A stretch of DNA of 36,965 bases from Olsenella sp. kh2p3 (GTDB lineage: Bacteria; Actinomycetota; Coriobacteriia; Coriobacteriales; Atopobiaceae), in NCBI GenBank assembly GCA_900119625.1, contig FPKD01000012.1, positions 1-36,965 of the forward strand, read 5' to 3'. A program made the translations under genes and the position numbers. Numbering within the stretch: position 1 is the first letter of the stretch; each line of letters starts with the position of its first letter. Positions 17,322 through 25,649 of this stretch are shown here, in pieces. The notes below the pieces were generated by a model, which saw only the letters and a program-made list of their open reading frames with translations, searched no databases and was not told the origin of the DNA.

Positions 17322-17357
17322 GGGCACCCTCCCCTTGAACTCCACGGGAGGGCGCCC
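17322..17357 (-). terminator. Hairpin terminator of the mannose-family PTS operon
   Basis: On the minus strand GGGCGCCCTCCC (17357-17346) pairs with GGGAGGGTGCCC (17333-17322), 12 bp with one G-T wobble and a 12-nt loop. It is followed by TCTTGTGTCT, only moderately T-rich. It lies about 45 nt after the IID stop. The remaining DNA to 17142 should contain the rml promoter (a TATTAT box at 17186-17191 is possible) and shows nothing else. Confidence 0.65.
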
Positions 17358-17403
17358 AGTTCATCTAATTACGCGGCCATTGAGCCAACCAGGAAAGGCT
17401 TTC

Positions 17404-18219
17404 TTAGACAAGCCCCAAAGCGGCCAGGATGACTCCCAAGGCGAGAAGCCCGAACATTACCGCAGTTCCAGATGCACCCCTCTTCAAGAGCTTGTAGCAC
17501 CCCAACGTAAGCAGCGCGGGGAGCAGGCACGGGCAAATCTGGTCAATGATGTCTTGGAGCACGACCTGCGCTCCGTTGATATCAATCGTTGCCCCAAGGC
17601 TCAGTACCACCATCGAGGGAATCATTGCCCCAATGACGACAAGGCCCATGATCCTCGCAGCTTCGGTGAGCCTGTCAAGGGTTCCGTCAGCAGAGACGCG
17701 CTCAAGGAACTTGCCTCCGCCCGCATAGCCAATCTTGAATCCCCACCGCCTCACGACCTCGGAGGGGATGACGTTTAGAAGGGCGTAGAAGATGGGGCCA
17801 AAGACGTTACCCGCAACCGCCATGGGAGCGCCGACACCGGCGCCAATCACCCTGAACGTGCCCCAGAAGAAGCTGTCGCCGATTCCGGCAAGCGGACCCA
17901 TGAGCGCGGCCTTCACCGAGGTTATCGAGGAGGAGTCATACTCACCCGGGTTGTTGGCGTTCTCCTCCTCCATTGCGCACGAGAGACCGATGATGAACGG
18001 GCTCGTGCTTGTTGCGCAGTTGAAGAACTCAAGGTGCCTCTTGACGGCCTGGTTGAGGCCCTCCTCGTCGTCCTTGTACAGCTCGCGAAGTGCCGGCAGC
18101 ATTGTGTAGCAGTATCCAGTTGACATCTGCCGCTCGTAGTTGAAACAGCTGAGTAGCTGGTAATGCCTATTAAAGACCCTGCGGAGGGTGCCCTCGCCGA
18201 GCTTCTTCTCTTCCGCCAT
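17404..18219 (-). CDS. PTS mannose/fructose/sorbose-family IID component
   Basis: Membrane partner of IIC in a mannose-family phosphotransferase transporter, which imports and phosphorylates its sugar. The 271-residue protein has the conserved N-terminal half (FNYERQMSTGYCYTMLPALRELY, then EFFNCATSTSPFIIGLSCAMEEENAN), the GPLAGIGDSFFWGTFRVI loop typical of IID proteins, and C-terminal membrane segments (LLPALLTLGCYKLLKRG, FGLLALGVILAALGLV). GAGGAG sits 8 nt before the ATG, and only 2 nt separate it from the IIC stop. Last gene of the operon; a terminator follows. Confidence 0.93.
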   Translation of the reverse strand: MAEEKKLGEGTLRRVFNRHYQLLSCFNYERQMSTGYCYTMLPALRELYKDDEEGLNQAVKRHLEFFNCATSTSPFIIGLSCAMEEENANNPGEYDSSSITSVKAALMGPLAGIGDSFFWGTFRVIGAGVGAPMAVAGNVFGPIFYALLNVIPSEVVRRWGFKIGYAGGGKFLERVSADGTLDRLTEAARIMGLVVIGAMIPSMVVLSLGATIDINGAQVVLQDIIDQICPCLLPALLTLGCYKLLKRGASGTAVMFGLLALGVILAALGLV

Positions 18220-18221
18220 GG

Positions 18222-19022
18222 TTAGAGCTCCTCACTGTCATCGTCTACCCCACCGGGGGCAACGGCCATCCCGAGCGCGCTCTCGCTAGAGCCCCTACCA
18301 CTCAGCTTGTAGTAGATGAGCGCGACAACAGCGCCAAAGAACGCGGCGCCAAGGGTGTCGACCTTCAGGAACGCAGCAAGCCCAAATCCCCGGAAGAGGA
18401 ATGCGCCAAACTTCTTGTCCCAGGTCAGCTGGATGAGCATGGCGACGCCGAGGGCGGGCAGGATGTTGCCGGACTGCGCGAGGCCGTTCTGGATCACAGG
18501 CGGAATCATGTCCACAAAGGACGTGATGAGCCCTGACCCCAGGACAAATCCCAGGAAGACTGGGACGAACTTGAAGAGGAAGTAGACTACCGCCCCGCCC
18601 CAGTTGCAAAGCTCGATGCCACGGTAGTCCCCGTTGGCGGCACACTTGTCCGCGCGGTGAGCGAAAAACGTATTCACCACGGGTGCGGCGATGTCGCAGA
18701 GCTGGGCGACAACGGCAATGGGAATCGCAAGAGCGAGCGTCGTCTCGTAGGATGCCCCCGTGCTAATGGCAAGCGCCGTCGCCAGGGCCGAGCCCACGAC
18801 GACGTTGGGCGGTGTCGTTGTCCCTATTCCGTTCAGACCCATCCACACAAGCTCGAGCTCGCCGCCAATCGCGAGCCCCATTCCCGGATTCCCCATCACC
18901 AGGCCAACCAGCGGACCGATGATTATCGGCCTGTCAAGCATGTGCTGGCCGCCGATGCGGGACTCCATGTAGACCGCCGCCGCAATTAGCGCGACGAGAA
19001 GACCTTGAAGTACCTGGCTCAT
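18222..19022 (-). CDS. PTS mannose/fructose/sorbose-family IIC component
   Basis: Forms the sugar channel with IID. The 266-residue hydrophobic protein has the family hallmarks: IGGQHMLDRPIIIGPLVGLV, GNPGMGLAIGGELELVWMG and GTTTPPNVVVGSALATALAI, followed by several more membrane segments and a short acidic C-terminal tail. It follows IIB after 64 nt and is nearly joined to IID. A G-rich site (GGGGGAG) lies very close to the ATG. Confidence 0.93.
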   Translation of the reverse strand: MSQVLQGLLVALIAAAVYMESRIGGQHMLDRPIIIGPLVGLVMGNPGMGLAIGGELELVWMGLNGIGTTTPPNVVVGSALATALAISTGASYETTLALAIPIAVVAQLCDIAAPVVNTFFAHRADKCAANGDYRGIELCNWGGAVVYFLFKFVPVFLGFVLGSGLITSFVDMIPPVIQNGLAQSGNILPALGVAMLIQLTWDKKFGAFLFRGFGLAAFLKVDTLGAAFFGAVVALIYYKLSGRGSSESALGMAVAPGGVDDDSEEL

Positions 19023-19086
19023 TGCTCCCCCACTCTTCTCAACAGCAGTACTCTCGCGCGATCATGAGTTTCTCGATTTGGCGCAG

Positions 19087-19593
19087 TCACTTCTCAAGGG
19101 CTTTCCCGATATCGGAGAGTGAGGCCTTCTCTAGGGCTGGGTTGGCCTGGCAGAAGACGTCTACTCCCCTCTGGGCGAGCCTCTTCGCCGCCTCGTACTC
19201 CTCTTTGCTTACGTAGACCCCTGGGATCACGAGCTTGTACGTCTCTCCTTCCTTCTTGACGATTCCCGCAGTCCCAATGTCCAAGGCTTCGAACTTGCGA
19301 CCTTCGTCCAACAGCGAGTAGACGCGCTCCGCGTCCTCCACCGATGCGGTGATCAGGAGAATCCTCTTGCCATCGTTGACTGGGTTGTTCAACGCCTTCG
19401 CGGACGACTCAACGGACTTGATGAACAGCTTGACCCCGGCAGGCTTTGCGAGGCGCATCGTCTCCTTCTTGAAGCTGTCTGCTGCCGCGGCGTCATTTGC
19501 GACGAGAATGGTCTCAGGTGCTACGCTCGACGTCCACGCGACCGCAACCAACCCATGAATCAGCCGGTCGTCGGCCCTGGCCAATGCAATCAT
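19087..19593 (-). CDS. PTS mannose/fructose/sorbose-family IIB component
   Basis: Cytoplasmic phosphocarrier that passes phosphate from IIA to the incoming sugar. The 168-residue protein starts with the IIB signature RADDRLIHG; His13 is the expected phosphorylation site. The residue after HG is Leu rather than the usual Gln. GGAGG lies 7 nt before the ATG. It follows the SIS-domain gene by 39 nt. No IIA domain or IIA gene lies in this operon, so IIA must come from elsewhere in the genome. Confidence 0.92.
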   Translation of the reverse strand: MIALARADDRLIHGLVAVAWTSSVAPETILVANDAAAADSFKKETMRLAKPAGVKLFIKSVESSAKALNNPVNDGKRILLITASVEDAERVYSLLDEGRKFEALDIGTAGIVKKEGETYKLVIPGVYVSKEEYEAAKRLAQRGVDVFCQANPALEKASLSDIGKALEK

Positions 19594-19632
19594 CTCTCTA
19601 CCTCCAAACGATTTGTCATGAACCCCACCCGC

Positions 19633-20739
19633 CTAGTCGAGGTGTGCGAAGGCGATACGGTTTGCGGGCTTGTCCCTCGTGTTGATGCCTGCGGCAATGC
19701 AGTTCCGGGCTGCCGTGATGTAGAAGGGAAGAATCATGGCGACGGGGCTCAGCTCCTCGGGGAAGTCGCCGTCAAGGCATAGCGCCTTGTCCCCAAACTC
19801 GCCGAGATGTGCCCCTGAAGTAATCACGAATACGTGCTCTGTAATCAGGTTCTTCTTGAACCAGTCGAGAAACACGGGGATGCGCTCGAGGCCTTCTCCG
19901 GAAGGCGCGACAAAGAAGACAAACGTGTTTTCATCCAACGCGTAGTGCGGACCATGAATCATTTCCTCTAGCTCATAGCCACGTACCGGCTTTCCGAAGG
20001 TCTCAGTGAGCTTGAGCTCCGCCTCTTCAGCAGTGCACTCGTTTACGCCATACGAGCAGACGTATGCCCTTCGGAGCGACTGGAGCTCGTCGGAGTGAGC
20101 GGAGTACCAGCCCTCGGCCTGCGCTATGAGCCCGTCGAACTCCCCCGCAAGCCTCCTCGCGGATTCGTGACGTGAGAGGAATTCGCCCTTCTCCAGAATC
20201 CCACGCATGCGGCCCAGGTCTAGAGCAACGAGAAAACCCTCTAGCAGCGTGGCAAGGTACCCGCGGGTCTCGACGTGCACCACCTCGTGGCCAGTGAAGA
20301 GACGAATGGCATGGTCTGCCTCCTCCACCACGGGGCTGTCAAGGACGTCGGTTAGCGCTATGGTCGTCGCGCCTGCCTCGTGCGCCCTGCGAAGCACGTC
20401 AATGGTCGAGACACTCGTGCCGGACTGCGAGACGCCGACGTAAAGCACCTGACTTGCCCGACACCCAGAGCAGGCAAGGTCAACCTTTGGATCGGACCGA
20501 GTGGGGTACTCGGCATATGCCGCGATATGGGAGAACCTCCTGATCATCTTTGCGATGTAGAGGGACGCGTTATAGCTGGTGCCGGAGCCCACGAGGTGAA
20601 TCTCTTGGATGTCGCTGCCTTCTATCACGCTGCGGAATGGCAGGAGAAACGCATCCTCGTTCTCCAAGACATTTCGGAGAGCATTTCCCCCATCGTGGAT
20701 GTAGCCAATCATCGTAGGGTCTTCGAGTTCGGTAATCAT
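19633..20739 (-). CDS. SIS-domain sugar-phosphate isomerase/deglycase
   Basis: The 368-residue protein has two SIS domains like the isomerase half of GlmS. Domain 1 carries LVGSGTSYNASLYIA (about 50-64) and GVSQSGTSVSTIDVLRRA, the phosphosugar-binding loops; domain 2 carries ELEEMIHGPHYALDE, typical of fructoselysine-6-phosphate deglycase (FrlB/GfrF) and related aminosugar-phosphate enzymes. Being first in a mannose-family PTS operon fits cleavage or deamination of the phosphorylated substrate made by that PTS, as in the Salmonella glucoselysine (gfr) and glucosaminate (dga) operons. The exact substrate cannot be read from sequence. GGAGG precedes the ATG by 4 nt. Confidence 0.85.
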   Translation of the reverse strand: MITELEDPTMIGYIHDGGNALRNVLENEDAFLLPFRSVIEGSDIQEIHLVGSGTSYNASLYIAKMIRRFSHIAAYAEYPTRSDPKVDLACSGCRASQVLYVGVSQSGTSVSTIDVLRRAHEAGATTIALTDVLDSPVVEEADHAIRLFTGHEVVHVETRGYLATLLEGFLVALDLGRMRGILEKGEFLSRHESARRLAGEFDGLIAQAEGWYSAHSDELQSLRRAYVCSYGVNECTAEEAELKLTETFGKPVRGYELEEMIHGPHYALDENTFVFFVAPSGEGLERIPVFLDWFKKNLITEHVFVITSGAHLGEFGDKALCLDGDFPEELSPVAMILPFYITAARNCIAAGINTRDKPANRIAFAHLD

Positions 20740-20774
20740 CGTGCCTCCAAGATTGTCTAGTCCGATGTATATCT

Positions 20775-20806
20775 ATGTATATACATTTAGTATTGCTACT
20801 ATGCAA
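20775..20806 (-). promoter_or_regulatory. PTS operon promoter with GntR-type operator over the -10
   Basis: On the minus strand TTGCAT (20801-20806) and TATATA (20778-20783) are separated by exactly 17 nt and lie about 40-65 nt upstream of the SIS gene start. The perfect 12-bp palindrome ATGTATATACAT (20775-20786) covers the -10. The same core GTATATAC recurs at 20867-20874 beside the divergent GntR gene, so both promoters are probably controlled by that regulator. Confidence 0.65.
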
Positions 20807-20865
20807 GCACATTTTTGGAACAATCCACAAGTGGTATAACCACGAGATAAAATCTGAAAAATAAA

Positions 20866-20876
20866 GGTATATACAT
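20866..20876. promoter_or_regulatory. Second GntR-type operator
   Basis: GGTATATACAT shares the ten bases GTATATACAT with the palindrome at 20775-20786, 90 nt away. It lies about 80 nt before the preferred GntR start, so autoregulation is likely. It overlaps an upstream in-frame ATG (20875), which argues against that ATG being the start. Confidence 0.5.
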
Positions 20877-20958
20877 GGTTTGCTGTGAAACGTTTTTGTT
20901 ACGTGCTAATGTCGTAGCGTCCGATGTGGTCTTGTTCCGCGAGGACGATGGAGGAGCA

Positions 20959-21672
20959 GTGTCAGCAAAGCCAAAGTACCAACAGGTCGAGGAGTACATC
21001 CGAGGCCTCATCTCGACCGGCAAGGTCTCCGTTGGTGAGAAGATCCCAACGGAGCAGGAACTTTGCGACCGGTTTGGCTTCTCGCGTATGACTATCAACA
21101 AGTCTCTGAACAACCTTGCCGGCAGCGGTTACATTTCGAGGGTCCCCGGGAAGGGAAGCTTCGTCACGGCACAGCACATACGGAAGAGTCTCCTTGCGGC
21201 AGAAAGCTTCACCGAAGACATGGCGCACATTGGGATGAAGGCAGGGTCGAGGCTGCTCAGCTATGAGGTCCTGCCCGCGTCTGAGTTCCCAATCGCTTCT
21301 CAGAAGCTGGACTGCACGGGCGAGGATCTCATTCACCACTTTGTGAGGCTGCGAACCGGGGACGGGAAGCCGGTCGCACTCAGCGATACGTACGTCTCTG
21401 CAAAGGTCATCCCCGCCATAAGCGTCGAGGCGCTCAACGAATCCTTCTATGCCTACGTTAAGTCCCTCGGCATCCGTGTTGCCGGGTACGACATGGAGAT
21501 TAGCGCGACCCTTCCCACAGAGGAGCAACGACGGCTGCTGAGCCTCGATGACGTGGCAATCCTCCAGATGACGCACGTAACGTACACTGAGCGCGAAGGG
21601 CTGCGAATACCGTTCGAGTACATCACCACACACTACAACGGGGACCTGTACTCGTACCGGTTCGAGATGTAG
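20959..21672 (+). CDS. GntR-family (HutC/UTRA) transcriptional regulator
   Basis: DNA-binding regulator of the divergent PTS operon. From the GTG at 20959 it is 237 residues: a winged helix (PKYQQVEEYIRGLIS, then GEKIPTEQELCDRFGFSRMTINKSLNNLAGSGYISRVPGKGSFV) followed by a UTRA effector domain (FTEDMAHIGMKAGSRLLSYEVLPA ... HLIHHFVRLRTGDGKPVALSDTYV-like region to PFEYITTHYNGDLYSYRFEM). The frame is open from 20875, but that ATG overlaps an operator and adds 28 residues unrelated to the family; GGAGGAG lies just before the GTG. The effector is presumably the PTS substrate phosphate. Confidence 0.88.
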   Translation: MSAKPKYQQVEEYIRGLISTGKVSVGEKIPTEQELCDRFGFSRMTINKSLNNLAGSGYISRVPGKGSFVTAQHIRKSLLAAESFTEDMAHIGMKAGSRLLSYEVLPASEFPIASQKLDCTGEDLIHHFVRLRTGDGKPVALSDTYVSAKVIPAISVEALNESFYAYVKSLGIRVAGYDMEISATLPTEEQRRLLSLDDVAILQMTHVTYTEREGLRIPFEYITTHYNGDLYSYRFEM

Positions 21673-21751
21673 GCTCGGGGCGAATGTCGGGAGAAGAGAC
21701 GGAGCCCATCGATTGCCGTTGCCGGTAGCTTGGAAACCGTAGCGTGGTCCG

Positions 21752-22374
21752 ATGAAGGAAGTAGGCCATCTGGCTAGTCTCTCACCGAGTTTTTGTTGCA
21801 TTCTGGGAGACAGGCGATACGAGTATGAGCTCTCCCATGATGACACCAGAATCGTCTACGAGCAGCTCAGCTCCTTCTCCAAGGGTCAGAGGCGTGTCCT
21901 TGGGGGCGAGTACCAGCGAGCGCTTTTTGGCTAGAAGTCCGCGTCCAGAAATAGGGGCGACTTTTACCTGGCCAGGGGCTTTGATCACGTGGTGACCGCG
22001 AGCAGCAACAAGTGGGATGTGGCGCTGGGACATGACGCCGGATTCAGCGAACGCTGCGCGCGTTGCTTACCCCTCATACCGCTTGTGGTGCGCGGCGATC
22101 TTTCGGCAAACGCGTAGCGGATTACGATGAAGAGGGACAAGAATCAAATCGTCAGTCAGGTGCTCTCCGTGATAGAGGTTGAACACGAATACTTCATCGT
22201 AGCCCTTGAGGAAGATGGCGCCGCTATCGCTTCCGTACGACGTTTCCGTCCAACAAGGAGTACTACACCCATCTCATAAAAACGCAGCGGTACCTATTGG
22301 GGAATTTGGGAAAGAAAACGATAAAGCCCTGGATTCCGGGCTCCGAGACAGGCCGCATCATAAACCATAGGTAA
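21752..22374 (+). pseudogene. Decayed coding sequence of unknown family
   Basis: One plus-strand frame reads coherently from the ATG at 21752, through in-frame TAG stops at 21932 and 22115, an internal ATG at 22127 (MKRDKNQIVSQVLSVIEVE, then HEYFIVALEEDGAAIAS), to a frameshift near 22235. The continuing frame reads FPSNKEYYTHLIKTQRYLLG and ends in a TAA at 22372-22374. The length of sensible protein-like sequence suggests a broken gene, not chance. I do not recognise the family. The C-terminal part loosely recalls small nuclease-type toxin domains found in mobile elements, but this is a weak impression. It could also be two separate fragments. Confidence 0.35.
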
Positions 22375-22898
22375 ATGAATACAGTCATAGTACCCAGCTT
22401 TACCTATCCCTATCAAGAACTCTGGTGTCAGAAAACGAAAATGCTACCAAGTGACTCGAATCGAAATCTCGGCAGAAGAAGTCCGCGAGTCATCCGCACG
22501 CCATGCGAACATGATAACCCCCCTTGAATACCCCCCCAAACAAGGCGCAACAGCCCAGAAGGGAGACGTATTAGGAGGAAGCATGCAATGCCCCAGAGAC
22601 GAACCTCCAAGTTACAGGTTCGCCCTTGAGAATGCCTTTCGATGGCACTGCTATAGTTCGAGATCATAGTCATTCTGCGTGCCGTCAAAGCCCTCACTTG
22701 CAATAACCAAGCCAGCCGTTCGCGATAAGTTGCTGCTCGGCTCGTTCCTTCCCATCTGATATCTCAAGCTTCCCAGGCCACATCTATCAGAAAGTATTTG
22801 TCTTACCGACAGGGATTCAATACTGTCGCTGTCGTCAATCAGGCTACACACAGTGATTGATGCCTAGCCATGACCCCCTGATTATGGAGTCCCGGCTT
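22375..22898. other. Low-content stretch with possible gene fragment
   Basis: About 520 nt of lower GC without a convincing gene. A short minus-strand frame (22651-22851) gives a 66-residue protein-like string (SVRQILSDRCGLGSLRYQMG, later SRTAGLVIASEGFDGTQNDY), but it has no ribosome site and a stop lies just before it, so it is at most a remnant. No promoter, terminator or repeat was recognised. Confidence 0.3.
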
Positions 22899-23459
22899 TT
22901 ACCTGTCCAACCGCTTGCACCCTCCCCACCCCAGGGGAAGGTCAAGTTCATAGAAGAGCGCAGGTTCGGACCCTATCTCCTCCAGTTTGCCGTTTCCGCG
23001 CCGAACCCACGATATCCCGCCCGCGTCAGTGAATGTGCCCTCGGGAGCCGTACGAATGTGCATGCCCGCGCCTCCGGTTGGAAGCCATACATACCAAGTT
23101 CCTGGCGGAAGCGTGCCGACACACGTCCGATAGGGGAAGTCGCGGCCGTTGTCCTCACCTCTCGGCTCTGGACCGGCACCGCTAATTCCGACGCATGTGA
23201 CGATTACATCGTAGACGGGCGACTCGCTAGCATTCCTAAGCACGACTGCCCGCCACACGAACCGGTCATCCCTCGGCCAATCAGTTCTATCTCGGTACTC
23301 CTCGTACCATAGAGATATCCGCGTCGACTGCTTACGCTTCTCCTCTTCCATCCGGATGATCTTCTCACGGTGTACCTGGTATAGGGAGACCATCACGCCA
23401 GCCAGAGTAGCAATCCCGATGATGGCTTGTACGATCAGGTTTGCAACGTCTATACACAA
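22899..23459 (-). CDS. Membrane-anchored protein of unknown family, downstream of the AAA ATPase
   Basis: About 186 residues. A single N-terminal membrane segment (VANLIVQAIIGIATLAGVMV) is followed by a charged, possibly coiled stretch (REKIIRMEEEKRKQS) and then a beta-rich, Trp- and Pro-containing domain (FVWRAVVLRNASESPVYDVI, TLPPGTWYVWLPTGG). I chose the TTG at 23459 because GGAGG lies 5 nt upstream; the frame is open to another TTG at 23486 without a good ribosome site. No signal-peptide cleavage site is evident, so it is likely an anchored protein; its side of the membrane is uncertain. It follows the AAA ATPase gene on the same strand after about 100 nt and may be cotranscribed. I do not recognise the domain. 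Confidence 0.6.
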   Translation of the reverse strand: MCIDVANLIVQAIIGIATLAGVMVSLYQVHREKIIRMEEEKRKQSTRISLWYEEYRDRTDWPRDDRFVWRAVVLRNASESPVYDVIVTCVGISGAGPEPRGEDNGRDFPYRTCVGTLPPGTWYVWLPTGGAGMHIRTAPEGTFTDAGGISWVRRGNGKLEEIGSEPALFYELDLPLGWGGCKRLDR

Positions 23460-23562
23460 TTTATCCTCCAGCCGTGCTTGCTCCAAATTCTCAGTGACTC
23501 CAGCGATTTACACGTAAACCCATGCCTGCGTACTCCTGGGATGGTTGGTTGTTCACCTCCAC

Positions 23563-24966
23563 CTAACCCTTAGATGCCTCGTCGCTCTCAGCGGCCAGAG
23601 CAACGGCACTTGCAAACGCTTGATGGAACGATGGCTGCGGGGCAGCCCCGTAGATGCCGTTCAAATAGTTCTTCCCATAGTTCTCGCCTGCACGCGACTT
23701 GATTTCGGAGAGCGGATACAGAGTCGACTCGCCGGATGGATTTTTCTCGACAAACCAAATTTGGTCGCGGTCCAAGGTTGTCTGCCCTTCCATCGAGCGG
23801 CTAATCAGCGAGACATCATGGGTGGTAAAAATGAGCTGTGATTGGTTGGGATTTGTCTTGGGATCAAGGAACAGGCGAACCAGTTCCTCGACATACAGAG
23901 GATGGAGGCTGGTATCTATCTCGTCGACAATGACAATAGACCTCCTTGACAAGGTGCGCAGCGCCATTGAGAAGAACGCCAGCGCAGCTAGGGTTCCTCT
24001 GGATTCGTCCGCTTCGGAGAACTCGCCAACGTAGCCATTGCGACCAGCATGAGAGAAAACTAGCTCTGGGTGGACCGGCGAGGTGTTTGTCATGAGCTTG
24101 CGAACGAGCCCTTCCCGCTCTTCGGATGACAAGTGGGGTTTTGAAAGGGCGATTAGGCCCGAAGCGAGTTTCTCGTACTCTCCGGCCCTAGAGTCATCTT
24201 TTGATGTGCTTGCCTCATAGAGTAAATCAAGGGCGTCCTTGGCCTCAATAACGTTAATTCCCAGTCCGGAAGACGCCATAACCATTTGAAGCGCACGCCC
24301 CATTGCGGTTCGCCCAGACAGATCTTGTTTGATGAGGGACAGCTCTCGCCGGTAGCCAGATGCCTCAAAGAATCCAAAGTTGTCAGAAAACTCTTGATAC
24401 GCTTCCTCGGTCAGCTCGCAGTTTGCAGCGTGAAGTGCCGAAAGCATCAAAGCATCGGGGCGGGTGATACCCTCGTATATTTTTTTGTTTCCCCTAAAAG
24501 CCCGGCCATAGCTGTACATATACTCACTCTGATTAGTTGAGAATTCGCGCAGGAATAGTCTGGACGAGCGTGCGCCGTTGTACTTCCTAAGCTCCTCGTA
24601 GTAGACGCGCTCTCTCGTGATGTCGAACTCATATTGATAATGCCCCTCATTAGGGCCAATGAACTCAACCAAGAACTTTGTTGCATCGTTACGCGAGTCG
24701 TTATCAAGCAGGAATGGACTTAGCTCCTCAGCCAAGTCGATGTTCCCGCTAAAGCCACGCGCGATATACCCTGCAACAAATCGAATCGAGTTGAGGAAAG
24801 CACTCTTTCCGGATGCATTACCGCCGTAGACACCCGTTGCGACGGATACGTTGTTGTGGCCCCATGTTGCAGAGTCACGCTTTTGAGCCGATTTAGATCG
24901 CTCCATCGAGAATTGCTGCGCATCACGGTAGCTTCGAAAGTTCTGGAAGCTGTAATTGAGTAGCAT
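23563..24966 (-). CDS. AAA-family ATPase (AAA_15/AbiLi-like, OLD-type ABC ATPase)
   Basis: The 467-residue protein is an ABC/SMC-type ATPase of the COG1106 (AbiLi/RloA-like) kind. It has an N-terminal FQNFRSYRD strand, Walker A GGNASGKS (48-55), an ABC signature-like ESRGTLAAL (321-329), Walker B SIVIVDEIDTSLHP (343-356) and the H-switch FTTHD (380-384). There is no TOPRIM domain at the C-terminus, unlike OLD nucleases. Proteins of this kind often act in abortive infection with a partner effector; here the nearest same-strand partner is the membrane protein at 22899-23459. AAGGAG lies 8 nt before the ATG. No RloB-type gene is adjacent. Confidence 0.85.
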   Translation of the reverse strand: MLLNYSFQNFRSYRDAQQFSMERSKSAQKRDSATWGHNNVSVATGVYGGNASGKSAFLNSIRFVAGYIARGFSGNIDLAEELSPFLLDNDSRNDATKFLVEFIGPNEGHYQYEFDITRERVYYEELRKYNGARSSRLFLREFSTNQSEYMYSYGRAFRGNKKIYEGITRPDALMLSALHAANCELTEEAYQEFSDNFGFFEASGYRRELSLIKQDLSGRTAMGRALQMVMASSGLGINVIEAKDALDLLYEASTSKDDSRAGEYEKLASGLIALSKPHLSSEEREGLVRKLMTNTSPVHPELVFSHAGRNGYVGEFSEADESRGTLAALAFFSMALRTLSRRSIVIVDEIDTSLHPLYVEELVRLFLDPKTNPNQSQLIFTTHDVSLISRSMEGQTTLDRDQIWFVEKNPSGESTLYPLSEIKSRAGENYGKNYLNGIYGAAPQPSFHQAFASAVALAAESDEASKG

Positions 24967-24999
24967 GGTTCTCGCTCCTTCTCCTCAAAAACTACTTGA

Positions 25000-25027
25000 A
25001 TTGTATTCTGAGCTATTTTTTGTGAAA
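25000..25027 (-). promoter_or_regulatory. Likely promoter of the AAA ATPase gene
   Basis: On the minus strand TTTCAC (25022-25027) and TACAAT (25000-25005) are spaced 16 nt, in an AT-rich segment 34 nt before the ATG. A reasonable vegetative promoter by eye only. Confidence 0.45.
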
Positions 25028-25649
25028 TACGGTAAAAATATCGCTAAAACGCATCGAATTCATCACTGAAAGAAATGACGTCTTGAAACATCTGGCCTTT
25101 GCGATGGAGAGGCGCTCCCCGATGGCGTCAAATCGCACTACAATCCCCTCGGCCGCCTATCGTTCCGCTCCACGTTCCACCGGCACAGAATAGAAATGCC
25201 TATTCAAACCGAGAATGCCGTTACCAAGATTCCATCCGGCCGATTCTGATCCATCCAACTGTTCCAGACGCAACTGCACGCCACCCACAAGTGAGTACAG
25301 CTCGACCGAACGGATTTTGCTCAAGCACACTTGACTAAAGTGTGCTTGAGCAAGTAGACAAATGACTACAGCAACAATATCCAGCTCTTGCCATTCCCGC
25401 CAAGGACTTTGATGCCATCTCCTAGCGAAAGCTTCAAGCCCCAAGCGCATTGACTATTTCAGGTCCTGACATCCACGAGAAACCTGGGGATTCGCGTCGG
25501 AAGCGCTTCCCTCTTAGCCAGCGATACTTAGACACAGTGAAGAAGGAGGCTGTAGTCGGCCTGCAGACCTGCGGTTTCTCGTGCCCACATGCCCCCAGAG
25601 CATCCCAACGATCCCCCGAGCGATACTTGGCGATACTTCAAGTTCAACT
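25028..25649. other. Gene-poor stretch between the AAA ATPase promoter and the truncated AlbA_2 gene
   Basis: About 620 nt without a recognised gene. One minus-strand frame (25157-25450, 97 residues) is open but has no family features and is interrupted by the strong inverted repeat at 25319-25351, so I do not call it. The stretch looks like decayed or rearranged DNA next to an insertion sequence. Confidence 0.4.
25319..25351. repeat. Perfect 14-bp inverted repeat
   Basis: GCTCAAGCACACTT (25319-25332) and its exact reverse complement (25338-25351) flank the 5-nt loop GACTA. Neither strand has a T-run after the stem, so it is not a normal intrinsic terminator. It could be a remnant of a mobile-element end, an operator or a processing hairpin. 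Confidence 0.6.

Noticed and set aside
20875..20958. Upstream ATG as GntR start
   Set aside because: It overlaps the GTATATACAT operator, has no ribosome site and adds a stretch unlike the family.
22651..22851. Small minus-strand gene of 66 codons
   Set aside because: No ribosome site, GTG start directly after an in-frame stop and no recognisable family; described as a possible remnant only.
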